A stretch of DNA of 64,000 nucleotides from SYFY01 sp041752315. GTDB lineage: Bacteria; Pseudomonadota; Gammaproteobacteria; Pseudomonadales; Azotimanducaceae. Made by a program: the position numbers and the translations under genes. The notes beneath the pieces were generated by a model. It saw only the letters and a list, made by a program, of their open reading frames with translations, searched no databases and was not told where the DNA came from. Positions 31,987 through 41,158 of the stretch are shown here, in pieces. The DNA is taken from contig JBGSHJ010000025.1 of the NCBI GenBank assembly GCA_041752315.1, positions 1 through 64,000 of the forward strand, read 5' to 3'. How positions within the stretch are numbered: the stretch's first letter is position 1; each line of letters begins with the position of its first letter.

Positions 31987-34464
31987 TCACCCAACCGCCC
32001 CATTGCTCATGACCTCGGCAATCGTGTCATCGTCCATCCCCAGCACATCCTGCAGCACTTCAAACGAATGCTCGCCAAGGCAGGGCGCGGGTCCCAGTGG
32101 CCCGTTGTCGTAGCCGCCGATCCGGTACTGATGACCCTCATAGGCCACTTCTCCCATCTCGGGATGCTGCAGACGGCGGAAGAAGTTGCGATGGGCGAGT
32201 TGTGGATCGTGCATGTGGTCACTGGAACGCTGCACCATGCCGGCAGGCACTCCGGCAGCCTGCAGCAGATTCATCAGCTCGCGAGGCGGGTAGCGCCTGC
32301 TGAAGGCAGACAGTTCACGATCAATCACCTCGGTGGCTGCGCGCCGGCCTGACATGGACTCCAGATGGGACGACATGGCCCATGTGGGCTCACCAAGCAC
32401 CTTGCGAAGTGCGCGCCAGTGCTGATCCGTTTCCACTGCGATGGCACACCACTCATCGTGGCCAGCGCAGGGATAGACATCGTGTGGTGAAGCGTCCGGT
32501 GATTGGTTGCCCGCACGGCGTGGACTTTTGCCCGTCCGTTGCACGTTCAGGAGTTCGGGAGCGAGAAAGTGCAGCGACGACTCCATTTGCGCCTGATCGA
32601 TGAACTGGCCCTCGCCCGTGCGTCGACGGTGATCCAGTGCAGCCATGAGCGCGGTGGCCAGGAACCGTGGCGCGATGGTGTCCGTGTACGCGTTGAAGGG
32701 GCCGGCCGGCGGTCGATCATCCCAACCGGTGACTTCGTAGAAACCACTGATGCCGGCCGCATGATAACCGTAGCCACTCAGGCGCGCCGCAGGGCCGGTC
32801 TGGCCCAACAGGCACGTGCTCGCGACGATGATGCCGGGGTTCAGTTGTCGTGCGACCTCGTAACCGAGTCCAAGGGAGTCCATGGTGCCTGCCGTGAAAG
32901 AGTCCAGGCAGATGTCGGCCCATTGCAGGAGTTTTCTGGCAATGGTGATGCCATCGGGATGTTTCAGGTTCAATTGCAGAGAACGTTTCGAGGTATTGAA
33001 CGCACCAAAAAACTGGCAGCGATTCACGCCTGCAATGTCATCCTTGAAAGGCCCGACCATTCTCAGCCGATCGATCGGGTTGTCACTTTCGATATGCACA
33101 ACCAGCGCACCGTGATCAGCAAATGTCTTGGCGGTGATCGGGCCGACACCGATCCAGGAAAAATCGGCGAACTTGATACCGGCAAACGGCAGGGGCGACA
33201 AGGGCAACGCAGAGGCCTGCACCGCGCCTGTCGCAACAGGTCTGACAGGTTTCTGCACGCGACGGGGTCCTGGTGCGGCCTGGGCAGACCTGACTTCTGC
33301 CAGCAACTGCGCGGTGTGCTCGCCAACCTGCGGAGCCGGACGTGGCCACACCACAGGTTTTGCCGACATCCGCACAAAAGCGCCTGCCGTTTGCAGTTGC
33401 GTGCCATCCGGCAGGCGAAGGGTTTGCCAGAAATCACGAACCGAAAGCTGCTCGAACGCCAGGACATCGGCGACGGTGTTCACGGGTGCGAGTGTCATCC
33501 CGCGAGCGAGCCCTCCCTTGAAGAGTTCGTCCTTGGTTTTTGAACGTGTGAAGTCGATGATTCGTTCGCGTAACACCAGCACGGGGTAAACCAGTTCGCC
33601 GCCCGTGAGCATGCGGGCTTCGTACGTGGTCCAGTCTTCGGCATCGGCCCAGGTCTGGTTGATGATTCCACTGTCGATCATCCACGGAATGAGCGAAACG
33701 ATGGTTGCGGTGGTCGCGATCAATACCACCTCGCCGTCCGCGCACGGATAGACCAGCGGTGTCACCAGTGTGCTCAATTGCAGGAACGTGCCATTGCGTT
33801 CGATGTTGCGGCCCTGGATGTCATGGGCAGTCATGGCGTTCAGCCCGGTCCAGAACACTGCGGCCTGCACGGAGACGTCGACAAACTGTGCATCCCCCGT
33901 CTGCAGACGACGGTGATGGGCTACCATCGCGGCGAGGGCGGCTTCGGCCGCAGCATGCAGCCACGTCTGCGGAATGGTGATGCGTACAGGTCGCCGGTCT
34001 GGCTCGCCATTCAGGGCAACCGCGCCACCCATGGCCGACAGCGTCAGATCGGTAGCCAGGTGATGGGCATACGGGCCGTCCTGACCAAACGGTGTAATCG
34101 CCACGTACACCAGATCGGGCCTGGTGGCACGCAGCGCATTGAAGCCCAGTCCGAGAGCGTCCATCGCGCCTGGCTCGGCATTTTCGATGACAAAGTCGGC
34201 AGAAGCCACCAATGCCAGGAAGTCCTCGCGGCCGGCCGCGCTCGTCAGATCCAGCTCGATGCTGCGCTTGCCCCGGTTGTAGGCATGAAAGCGCAGGCTT
34301 TGCAGGGTTGCCGGTTGAGCCGGATCCAGCGGCGAGTCCACACGCGCGGAGCTGCCACCGATAGGCTCCACCTTGATCACATCGGCTCCCAGGCCAGCCA
34401 GCACAAAACTGGCAAGCCCGGCTCGACCATCGGTCAGATCCAGCACACGATAGGGACTCAACAT
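31987..34464 (-). CDS. Fused double-domain CaiB/BaiF (family III) CoA-transferase
   Basis: An 825-residue protein containing two complete family III CoA-transferase domains, about residues 1-390 and 430-825. Both halves have the LDLT/DFSWIG strand, the GLGAD/FADHGA-VV-K/H-E motif, the NRGKRSI/NTSKRSL segment and the DLVY/GIIVA-TPFGQDGP/STCLLGQTGP loop. Family III enzymes usually act as dimers or interlocked chains of about 400 residues; here both units are in one polypeptide. Transferred acids are unknown. The start at 34464 was chosen because the domain begins there. Confidence 0.88.
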   Translation of the reverse strand: MLSPYRVLDLTDGRAGLASFVLAGLGADVIKVEPIGGSSARVDSPLDPAQPATLQSLRFHAYNRGKRSIELDLTSAAGREDFLALVASADFVIENAEPGAMDALGLGFNALRATRPDLVYVAITPFGQDGPYAHHLATDLTLSAMGGAVALNGEPDRRPVRITIPQTWLHAAAEAALAAMVAHHRRLQTGDAQFVDVSVQAAVFWTGLNAMTAHDIQGRNIERNGTFLQLSTLVTPLVYPCADGEVVLIATTATIVSLIPWMIDSGIINQTWADAEDWTTYEARMLTGGELVYPVLVLRERIIDFTRSKTKDELFKGGLARGMTLAPVNTVADVLAFEQLSVRDFWQTLRLPDGTQLQTAGAFVRMSAKPVVWPRPAPQVGEHTAQLLAEVRSAQAAPGPRRVQKPVRPVATGAVQASALPLSPLPFAGIKFADFSWIGVGPITAKTFADHGALVVHIESDNPIDRLRMVGPFKDDIAGVNRCQFFGAFNTSKRSLQLNLKHPDGITIARKLLQWADICLDSFTAGTMDSLGLGYEVARQLNPGIIVASTCLLGQTGPAARLSGYGYHAAGISGFYEVTGWDDRPPAGPFNAYTDTIAPRFLATALMAALDHRRRTGEGQFIDQAQMESSLHFLAPELLNVQRTGKSPRRAGNQSPDASPHDVYPCAGHDEWCAIAVETDQHWRALRKVLGEPTWAMSSHLESMSGRRAATEVIDRELSAFSRRYPPRELMNLLQAAGVPAGMVQRSSDHMHDPQLAHRNFFRRLQHPEMGEVAYEGHQYRIGGYDNGPLGPAPCLGEHSFEVLQDVLGMDDDTIAEVMSNGAVG

Positions 34465-34612
34465 CAGCGTGTTGCCTCGAAGGAATTCAGGGGTTGATGG
34501 AAAGTGGCACTGTGAATCAGGAAGGTTCTCAAGACCATTCGATGTTTTCGACAGCGCGTTGCACGGAGAGGCGCTGAACCCGGCCCTGACAGACGGTTGG
34601 GCATGCGCCGGA

Positions 34613-35746
34613 TCAAGGCAGCTGCAGCATGAAGCTGTCCTGGGCGACCACCTGGCCATTGATGTGCACCGCCACCAGGTGACGGCCCGGGTAATAACGG
34701 CGAGTGGTGATCAGGCGCATCGGGTGACTCTTGTCGAGTTGCCTGGTCCCTTGAGCCGGCAGCTGCAACACCCAACCCTTGAACACTTTCGGGCTGGTGC
34801 TGCCATCGGCCCTGACATGATGTACGGCATAGTCGATGGCCAGATTCTGGTTACGTCGGCTACTGGACTGCAGGTGAATGGAGAGCTGTACCTTCCCGCC
34901 CAGTTCCACACGGGCAGGTGAAACTCTCAGTGCTGCTTCGCCTGCGAAGCGGCTACCCAGACCCCACGCCTTGAGCACCGCCGGATCACCTGTCTTGATC
35001 AGCGTTCGGCTGGCATGCCTGAGCAGCAAACGACGTTCCGCAGGGGCCTGAGGCAGGTGTTGCTGCAGCCACTGTGCAATCAACCGGGGGTGATCCTTGG
35101 CGATGTCATTGAGATGGTTGGCGACGCTGCGCCGGACATAGGCGCTGGAATCATCCTGCAGGGCCTGCAGCAACGGCAGTGTTGGCGCAGGGTCCTGGAT
35201 CAGGGCCTTGAGCTGCTGACCCCACGGGAGGCGCGGTCGGCTGCCTTCGCTGACAAGACGTCGGACATGAGCGCTGTCGTCTCCTACCCAGCGACCCAAT
35301 GTGGCAAAGCTCAGTTCGGGGTGATGCGCAATGAAAGGCCGAATGGCAAATTCTGCGGTAAAACGCTGCGTCAGCGCGTGCAGCGCCTCCAGTGCCCGTT
35401 CAGGATGAGCCAGACCGCAGCGAGCGATATACTCGCCGACAGGCCACAGGATCCAGCCGCGCAGTCCACTTTCGATACCTTGCAACTGACCCATGGCTTC
35501 ACCGGTTTCCGGTGGCGCCAGTGAGGCTTCGAGCAGGTTCGCGGCATGCATGAAGTTGGCCGGAAGCGTGGCCTGCAACGCCTGGCAGATGTGCAGGGCT
35601 CGCGCTTTCATCTCCAGTGATTCCAGTCCGTCGCCGGCCAGCCGCGCAAATCGTGTTCCGTCAAAACCGGGCTCGACCTGTTGCAGGCGTTGTGCGGCCT
35701 GTTGCACCAGCGTGGTGTTGATGAGGTTCTTGAATGCTTCTGCCAT
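34613..35746 (-). CDS. AlkC-like DNA alkylation repair glycosylase
   Basis: A 377-residue HEAT-repeat DNA glycosylase of the AlkC/AlkD superfamily, which removes N3- and N7-alkylated bases without base flipping. HEAT-type helices span residues 1-260, with the segments FAIRPFIAHHPE and DSSAYVRRSVANHLNDIAKDHP typical of AlkC. Residues 280-377 form a C-terminal beta-rich Ig-like domain (RVSPARVELGGKVQLSIHL), found in a subset of AlkC proteins. The start is 3 bp after the pgm stop, so the two are cotranscribed. Confidence 0.85.
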   Translation of the reverse strand: MAEAFKNLINTTLVQQAAQRLQQVEPGFDGTRFARLAGDGLESLEMKARALHICQALQATLPANFMHAANLLEASLAPPETGEAMGQLQGIESGLRGWILWPVGEYIARCGLAHPERALEALHALTQRFTAEFAIRPFIAHHPELSFATLGRWVGDDSAHVRRLVSEGSRPRLPWGQQLKALIQDPAPTLPLLQALQDDSSAYVRRSVANHLNDIAKDHPRLIAQWLQQHLPQAPAERRLLLRHASRTLIKTGDPAVLKAWGLGSRFAGEAALRVSPARVELGGKVQLSIHLQSSSRRNQNLAIDYAVHHVRADGSTSPKVFKGWVLQLPAQGTRQLDKSHPMRLITTRRYYPGRHLVAVHINGQVVAQDSFMLQLP

Positions 35747-35749
35747 GGC

Positions 35750-37381
35750 TCAGCCCAGCGCCGCCGTGACGATCGAGCGGGCCTGTGCAACGATCTGCTG
35801 CAGATGCGCTTCACTGGTGAAACTCTCGGCGTAGATCTTGTAGATGTCCTCGGTACCGGAAGGACGAGCAGCAAACCAGCCATTGGCGGTGGTCACCTTC
35901 AGGCCCCCGATACTGGCTCCGTTGCCAGGTGCATGGGTCAGTCGGGCGGTGATCGTGTCACCGGCGAGCGAGGTCGACGTCACCTTGCCTGGGTCAAGTT
36001 GCTTGAAGGCCCGTTTCTGCTCTGCAGTGGCTGCCGCATCGATGCGCACGTAGTGTGGAGTCCCATACTGCGCAGTCAGCGCGAGATAGTGCTGGCCAGG
36101 ATCCTTGCCGGTGACCGCGCAGATTTCTGCGGCGAGCAGTCCGAGGATGATGCCGTCCTTGTCGGTCGTCCACACCGAACCGTCCCGACGGAGGAAGCTT
36201 GCACCGGCACTTTCTTCCCCACCAAAACACAGGCTGCCATCCGCGAGACCCGGTGCAAACCACTTGAAGCCCACAGGTGCTTCAAACAGTCTGCGGCCGG
36301 CACCGGCCACTACACGATCGATCATGCCACTCGACACCAGTGTCTTGCCAACCGCCGCATTGGCCCAATGCGGCCGATGACCCAGCAGATACTGGATCGC
36401 CACCGCGAGATAGTGATTGGGATTCATCAGGCCGGTTGAGGGTGTAACGATGCCGTGCCGGTCCACGTCGGCATCGTTGCCCCAGGCAATGTCGAATCGA
36501 TCCTTGAGGCCGACCAGACCTGCCATGGCCCAGGGACTGGAGCAATCCATGCGGATCTGGCCGTCATGGTCCAGCGTCATGAAGCCAAACGCGGGATCGG
36601 ATCGTGGATTGACGACGTCGATGTCGAGACCATGGCGGTCGGCAATCTGGCGCCAGTAGGCCACTGCGGCACCGCCCATGGGGTCAACGCCGATTTTCAA
36701 TCCGGACTGGCGGATGGCATCCATGTCGATGACCGCCGCTAGGTCATCGATATAGCGGACCGAGAAGTCCTGGCTGGAGACACAGGACACATTGATGGCC
36801 TGTGCATACGACATGCGCTTCACCCCTGCATTGCCTTCGGCAAGCAGTTGATTGGCCCGGTCTTCGATCCACCGGGTGACGTCGGTGTCAGCCGGACCAC
36901 CGTGTGGCGGGTTGTATTTGATGCCTCCATCCTGGGGTGGATTGTGCGACGGCGTGATGATCAGTCCGTCGGCAAGACCAGAGGACCGGTTCGAGTTGTG
37001 GGTGAGGATGGCGTGCGAAATCACGGGAGTTGGCGTGAACCCGTCATCCGATTGCAGGACGGTGGTCACGTCATTCGCGGCGAGCACCTCGATGGCATTG
37101 TGTTGTGCAGGAGCCGACAGGGCGTGGGTGTCCTTGCCGATGAACAGTGGTCCCGTGATTCCCTGACGCGCACGGTATTCACAGACTGCCTGGGTGATGG
37201 CAAGCAGGTGTGCTTCGTTGAAGCTCTTGTTGAAGGCACTGCCTCGATGCCCGCTGGTGCCGAAGGCCACTCGCTGGGAAGGGATGTTCACGTCGGGCAG
37301 GTTGGTGTAGGCCGCAAGCAGCGCGCCGACATCCATCAGCATGTCCGTGGGAACCGGTTTACCGGCGAGTGGGTGCGGCAT
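35750..37381 (-). CDS. pgm: Phosphoglucomutase (alpha-D-glucose phosphate-specific)
   Basis: A 543-residue phosphohexomutase interconverting glucose 1- and 6-phosphate. The N-terminal GTSGHRG (residues 41-47) and the phosphoserine loop TPSHNPP with Ser145 are present, then a metal loop (GNDADVDRHG) and the C-terminal phosphate-binding RPSGTEDIYKIY. It matches the Pgm type of enterobacteria in length. The ATG at 37381 has AGGG upstream. A long hairpin-forming inverted repeat (37410-37452) sits 28 bp upstream of the start. Confidence 0.94.
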   Translation of the reverse strand: MPHPLAGKPVPTDMLMDVGALLAAYTNLPDVNIPSQRVAFGTSGHRGSAFNKSFNEAHLLAITQAVCEYRARQGITGPLFIGKDTHALSAPAQHNAIEVLAANDVTTVLQSDDGFTPTPVISHAILTHNSNRSSGLADGLIITPSHNPPQDGGIKYNPPHGGPADTDVTRWIEDRANQLLAEGNAGVKRMSYAQAINVSCVSSQDFSVRYIDDLAAVIDMDAIRQSGLKIGVDPMGGAAVAYWRQIADRHGLDIDVVNPRSDPAFGFMTLDHDGQIRMDCSSPWAMAGLVGLKDRFDIAWGNDADVDRHGIVTPSTGLMNPNHYLAVAIQYLLGHRPHWANAAVGKTLVSSGMIDRVVAGAGRRLFEAPVGFKWFAPGLADGSLCFGGEESAGASFLRRDGSVWTTDKDGIILGLLAAEICAVTGKDPGQHYLALTAQYGTPHYVRIDAAATAEQKRAFKQLDPGKVTSTSLAGDTITARLTHAPGNGASIGGLKVTTANGWFAARPSGTEDIYKIYAESFTSEAHLQQIVAQARSIVTAALG

Positions 37382-37409
37382 GGTGAACCCTGCAATCAAA
37401 ACCGTGATG

Positions 37410-37452
37410 GTAATTCAGGAAGGTCTGATTTATCAGACCTGATCAGAATTAC
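37410..37452. promoter_or_regulatory. Extended interrupted inverted repeat upstream of pgm
   Basis: Arms GTAATTC and GAATTAC (37410-37416, 37446-37452) enclose a second pair, AGGTCTGAT and ATCAGACCT (37421-37429, 37432-37440), with internal loops of 4 and 5 bases and a TT centre. In total 16 base pairs form one symmetric element in the divergent spacer. No T-run follows on either strand, so it is more likely an operator or leader stem than a terminator. Confidence 0.75.
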
Positions 37453-37598
37453 CCTGGCCATCGCTCCTGGCGGCAGGTTTGGCCAATGAAATTGGCCTTC
37501 ATCAAATCCTGGCCGCAGAGATTCCCGCAAACTGGCGGCAGCGCACTTCCGACAGCCTCAAGTCTTGCGGCGACCAATCCGTTGACGCGTGGTTCAGG

Positions 37599-38876
37599 AT
37601 GCCTCGTCGACACCCGATGTGGGTTCACGATACGGTGGCGGATTCAGTTGCCGAAGGACTTCTCATGGGCATCACGCCTGATCAGTTTGTCGACCTGTAT
37701 GTAGCCCGGATGTCGGGCAAGGCCATGGACATCGACCGGCTTGTCACCGAACCCTGCGGGCTTGCTGCCGCAGGCATGATGGCTGTGCTTGGCCATCCCG
37801 GACTCGGACGGCTGGGGATCCCGTTCATGGCCGATGTCATGAAACCTGAAGGCTCGATCTACTTCGACGCCATCTTTGGCGCCTATTCTGGTCAGGCCGC
37901 GATTCGCGCCTGGTTGTTGCCGGCGATGGCCTCGATCGGGTTCATCGACTTTGTACCGATGGCGGAGCCGGTGCTGTTCGACGATGGTGAAGGTGGCACC
38001 TCGCTCGACGAGTGGCAGATGGTCGCCACGATCGAGGACAGGGTGTCGGATCGGAGCGAGGATGCGAGGACGGATGACAGCGGGAAGGCCAGGGGAGAGA
38101 TCAGGATTCCGTTGTCCCGCGGTGTCAGTGTGCGTCGCTTTCGGGATGGCTGGATCACCTGGGCCTGCGATGTCTACGACACCGGCCCCATGCGCCAGCC
38201 GCCACCGACACAATCCGGAGTCGAGGCGGCACCGCTGCCTCCGTGTCCTCGTGTTGCATGGGCCACGGATACAAGCGGGGTCACCACACCCTTGAGCAGC
38301 GCTGCCCGGGCGTGGGTCGAATCACGAACGAAGGCGCGCGGCGGTGCAGGACCCACGCTGGTCGAGACGGTCAGCGGACTCAGTCATCAGGACCTGCATG
38401 ATGTGCTCAACGATCCAGCCACCGGCAGCGATTTCAATCTGCTGGGTGACATGTGTCATCCAACCGATTCGGTCTATATCGATCCCATCTTTGGCGAATT
38501 CCGCGGCCAGACTGCCATTCGCACCTGGTTGAACGACGTGATGGCCAAGGTGGGCAACCTCGCCTTTGAACCGGTTGGGCCGGTGCTGTTCGACGGTACG
38601 ACGTCCGCTCAGGAATGGAAGCAGATGGCGGTGTTGCCAGACGGTAATCGGGTAATGATGATGCGTGGGACCAGCGTCCGCAGATTTGTCAACGGCTGGC
38701 TGGTTTATGCAGCCGACTACTTTGATACCGCAGCGCTGGGTGATCCGGAGGTTCTCGCTGCGTCCCAGGCAGCCGGGTCGACGATCACCATAGACGACGT
38801 GCTCCGCTATCGAAATGCCCAGCCCGGCATCGTGGAAGTGGCAGGAACGGTCACTGGTCAGCAGGGGCCGTCATGA
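37599..38876 (+). CDS. Tandem SnoaL/NTF2-like domain protein
   Basis: A 425-residue protein with two NTF2-like (SnoaL) domains. The units share PEGSIYFDAIFGAYSGQAAIRAW (first) and PTDSVYIDPIFGEFRGQTAIRTW (second), then a PVLFD strand, a DEW/QEW strand and GVSVRRFRDGW or GTSVRRFVNGW. A helical N-terminal part precedes them. The start is uncertain: ATG 37599 is used, while the frame is open back to a TTG at 37479 that lies in a hairpin (GGCCAAT/ATTGGCC). SnoaL domains often bind small hydrophobic ligands; no catalytic residue is assigned. The 3' end overlaps the next convergent gene by 26 bp. Confidence 0.75.
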   Translation: MPRRHPMWVHDTVADSVAEGLLMGITPDQFVDLYVARMSGKAMDIDRLVTEPCGLAAAGMMAVLGHPGLGRLGIPFMADVMKPEGSIYFDAIFGAYSGQAAIRAWLLPAMASIGFIDFVPMAEPVLFDDGEGGTSLDEWQMVATIEDRVSDRSEDARTDDSGKARGEIRIPLSRGVSVRRFRDGWITWACDVYDTGPMRQPPPTQSGVEAAPLPPCPRVAWATDTSGVTTPLSSAARAWVESRTKARGGAGPTLVETVSGLSHQDLHDVLNDPATGSDFNLLGDMCHPTDSVYIDPIFGEFRGQTAIRTWLNDVMAKVGNLAFEPVGPVLFDGTTSAQEWKQMAVLPDGNRVMMMRGTSVRRFVNGWLVYAADYFDTAALGDPEVLAASQAAGSTITIDDVLRYRNAQPGIVEVAGTVTGQQGPS

Positions 38877-40269
38877 TCCCGGCCAGTTCGTCCTCGCTGA
38901 ATTGTTCCCGGACCGCCAGGGTGGCCGCGGGTTCGTTGTACTTGCTCCATGCTGCGTACGCTTCGCGGGCGTATCGCGTCCGGCTGTCGGGATCATCCAG
39001 TTTTGCTGCAGCGGCGAGCGCAGTGCCGGGATGGAGATAGGGCTGTGCCCCCGTCGTGGCGATGCCGATCAATGCGGACTCGCGAAGTTCCGGATTGTCG
39101 ATCGCTGTTGCCCATTCCATTGCTTCATCGGGTGCGCGGAACGCAAATGTTCGGGTGGCCTCGGTGAAACGTTCAGCCCTGTCTGCCTGCTGTCGATCCG
39201 CGAGTACCCAGTCGATCGCTGCCCGAGGGTCCACGGTCGCCCAGTTGCGGATGATGTTCCGTTCGGCGTTTGATCGCAGTTCGCCGTTCAGGGCCGCAGC
39301 CTGATTCAGGGCGGCGCGCGGATCAACCTGCGCATAGTGACCCAGCAGTTCAGGCATCATTTCGTCCTGCAATGTGCGGTCCTGGCGGTTCAACCAGTCG
39401 ATCAAAAGTTCACTGTTGGTCCCACCCAGTGAACCCTTCAGCATGGTGATCACATCGTTGCGGACGGGATTTTCGATGGACGTAATGGCATCCAGAGCGG
39501 TCAGTGGGTCATTCCTGTACCAGACAAACGCATAGGTCATGAAATTGGCACGGTCTGAATCGTTTTCCATACCATGGCTCAACAGTTGTGCCCAACCCTG
39601 CAAAGGGTCCTTTTCCATCATGCGATCGGCCCATCCGGCGAGTTCCATTCCCCTGTTGGTGTTGCGACCAAGTCGCTTTTGCAAAGCGAGAAAATCTCCA
39701 AGGTCCATCGCTGGCACACCATTGAGGAGTCCCTGGGCGGCGGTTTGTCGAAGGTGCATGGGCAGTTGCTCGACCATGGCGATACCACGTTCCAGATCAA
39801 TTCGGGAAAGCGCCTGGAAAAGTTCTGATATCCGCCCGTCGAACTTTGGATCACCCAGCAACAGGCCAAGCGCGGCGTCGGCATCGAGTTCAACAAGGCG
39901 GATCAAGGCCCAACTGACCTGCGGCCCGGCGATGAGGCTGTCGTGCAGGAACGCGACCAGTTCATCCGGATCAAACGATCGGATCAACCTCAGCTGTTCG
40001 AGGTCGTTGTCCAGCAGGGAACCGGTCGCCGTGGGATCGTTCGTGGCCACCGGTACGGCCCGTGTGCCGTTCCTTGTTTCGCTGATGCTTGTATTGGTCT
40101 GATCGTCGTTCATCACAGGATCGAAGTCGTTTGGGGTAGTTTGCGGGCCATTCTCGACGGAGCTGGATGTCCGGCCACACAGGTACCCGGCAAGACCTCC
40201 GGTCAGCAGCAGTGACACGACGAACAAGGTCCTCATGGCGAGGGATCGGGGCGGCATGGGCTCACGCAT
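38851..40269 (-). CDS. Exported helical-repeat protein of unknown function
   Basis: A 472-residue protein with an N-terminal hydrophobic signal or anchor (MRTLFVVSLLLTGGLAGYLCG) and then alpha-helical repeats of about 30 residues. The recurring pattern is W/F-x5-DP-x2-A, as in VWYRNDPLTALDA, HYAQVDPRAALNQ and NWATVDPRAAIDW. I do not recognise the family; the repeats suggest a protein-binding scaffold in the cell envelope. Three ATGs (40269, 40257, 40236) are possible starts. Confidence 0.7.
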   Translation of the reverse strand: MREPMPPRSLAMRTLFVVSLLLTGGLAGYLCGRTSSSVENGPQTTPNDFDPVMNDDQTNTSISETRNGTRAVPVATNDPTATGSLLDNDLEQLRLIRSFDPDELVAFLHDSLIAGPQVSWALIRLVELDADAALGLLLGDPKFDGRISELFQALSRIDLERGIAMVEQLPMHLRQTAAQGLLNGVPAMDLGDFLALQKRLGRNTNRGMELAGWADRMMEKDPLQGWAQLLSHGMENDSDRANFMTYAFVWYRNDPLTALDAITSIENPVRNDVITMLKGSLGGTNSELLIDWLNRQDRTLQDEMMPELLGHYAQVDPRAALNQAAALNGELRSNAERNIIRNWATVDPRAAIDWVLADRQQADRAERFTEATRTFAFRAPDEAMEWATAIDNPELRESALIGIATTGAQPYLHPGTALAAAAKLDDPDSRTRYAREAYAAWSKYNEPAATLAVREQFSEDELAGIMTAPADQ

Positions 40270-40470
40270 CCGGATTCTTCTGCGGACCTTAGCAGGTGTC
40301 CTGCCCGGACGCCTCGGAGGCATCGACTGTCCATCCAGCCCAAGGCCGGGCTGGCTTGCGGCAACGTGGGTTCGATCTACAGGAAAATTGAACGGCGCTG
40401 GACTGGAGAGCGGGCGCCAGACCTGACCATCACTTATGCTCTGCGCACCTGTTGACCTGGAACGATACCG

Positions 40471-41118
40471 ATGCAAGAACCCGGCGACCCACACGATGAA
40501 TTTCCTGCCGGATTTTTCCGCCGCAGCGACGAGTCTGTGGATACGGCCTTCTACGAACCGGATCGACTGGTCACGCACATTGACGGCCGGGCGATCCGGG
40601 CCGTCGGTCAGTTGTACCGGGAGTTTGGCATCGACGGTGAAGGATCAACGGTTCGGGTACTCGACTTCATGTCTTCATGGGTTTCCCACTTTCTGACTGC
40701 ACCACCGGATCTGGTTGTACTGGGAATGAACGGGCGCGAACTGCTGGCCAATCCCCAGGCGGCGTCACACGTGGTGCATGATCTCAACGTCGACCCCTCC
40801 ATACCGTTCCCGGACGACTCCTTTGACGCTGCCACGTGCTGTGTATCGATCGACTACCTCATTCGTCCTGTCGACGTGCTGCGCGACGTGGCGCGTGTGG
40901 TCAGGCCAGGTGGGTTGGTGGTGTGCACGTTTTCCAATCGTTGTTTCCCGACAAAAGTCATCCGTGGCTGGCTGTCGATGGACGAGGAGCAGCGCTGTCT
41001 GGCAGTGAGCCGGTACTTCCAGCTTGCGGAAAGTTACCACGATCCGGAAACAAGGCTTTGCACCCAGCCGGACACGTTTGGCGATCCGCTGTATGCAGTC
41101 TGGGCTGCTGTGATTTGA
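40471..41118 (+). CDS. Class I SAM-dependent methyltransferase
   Basis: A 215-residue protein with a Methyltransf_11 fold: RVLDFMSSWVSHF as the degenerate SAM-binding glycine loop region, FPDDSFDAATCCVSIDYL as motif II/III, and VLRDVARVVRPGGLVVCTFSNR as motif IV. The N-terminal motif lacks the usual G-x-G, as in some divergent members. The substrate is unknown. A 14-bp palindrome (AACAACCGGTTGTT, 41118-41131) sits at its stop. Confidence 0.8.
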   Translation: MQEPGDPHDEFPAGFFRRSDESVDTAFYEPDRLVTHIDGRAIRAVGQLYREFGIDGEGSTVRVLDFMSSWVSHFLTAPPDLVVLGMNGRELLANPQAASHVVHDLNVDPSIPFPDDSFDAATCCVSIDYLIRPVDVLRDVARVVRPGGLVVCTFSNRCFPTKVIRGWLSMDEEQRCLAVSRYFQLAESYHDPETRLCTQPDTFGDPLYAVWAAVI

Positions 41119-41158
41119 ACAACCGGTTGTTGGCCGGGACTCACGGGAACCAGACATC

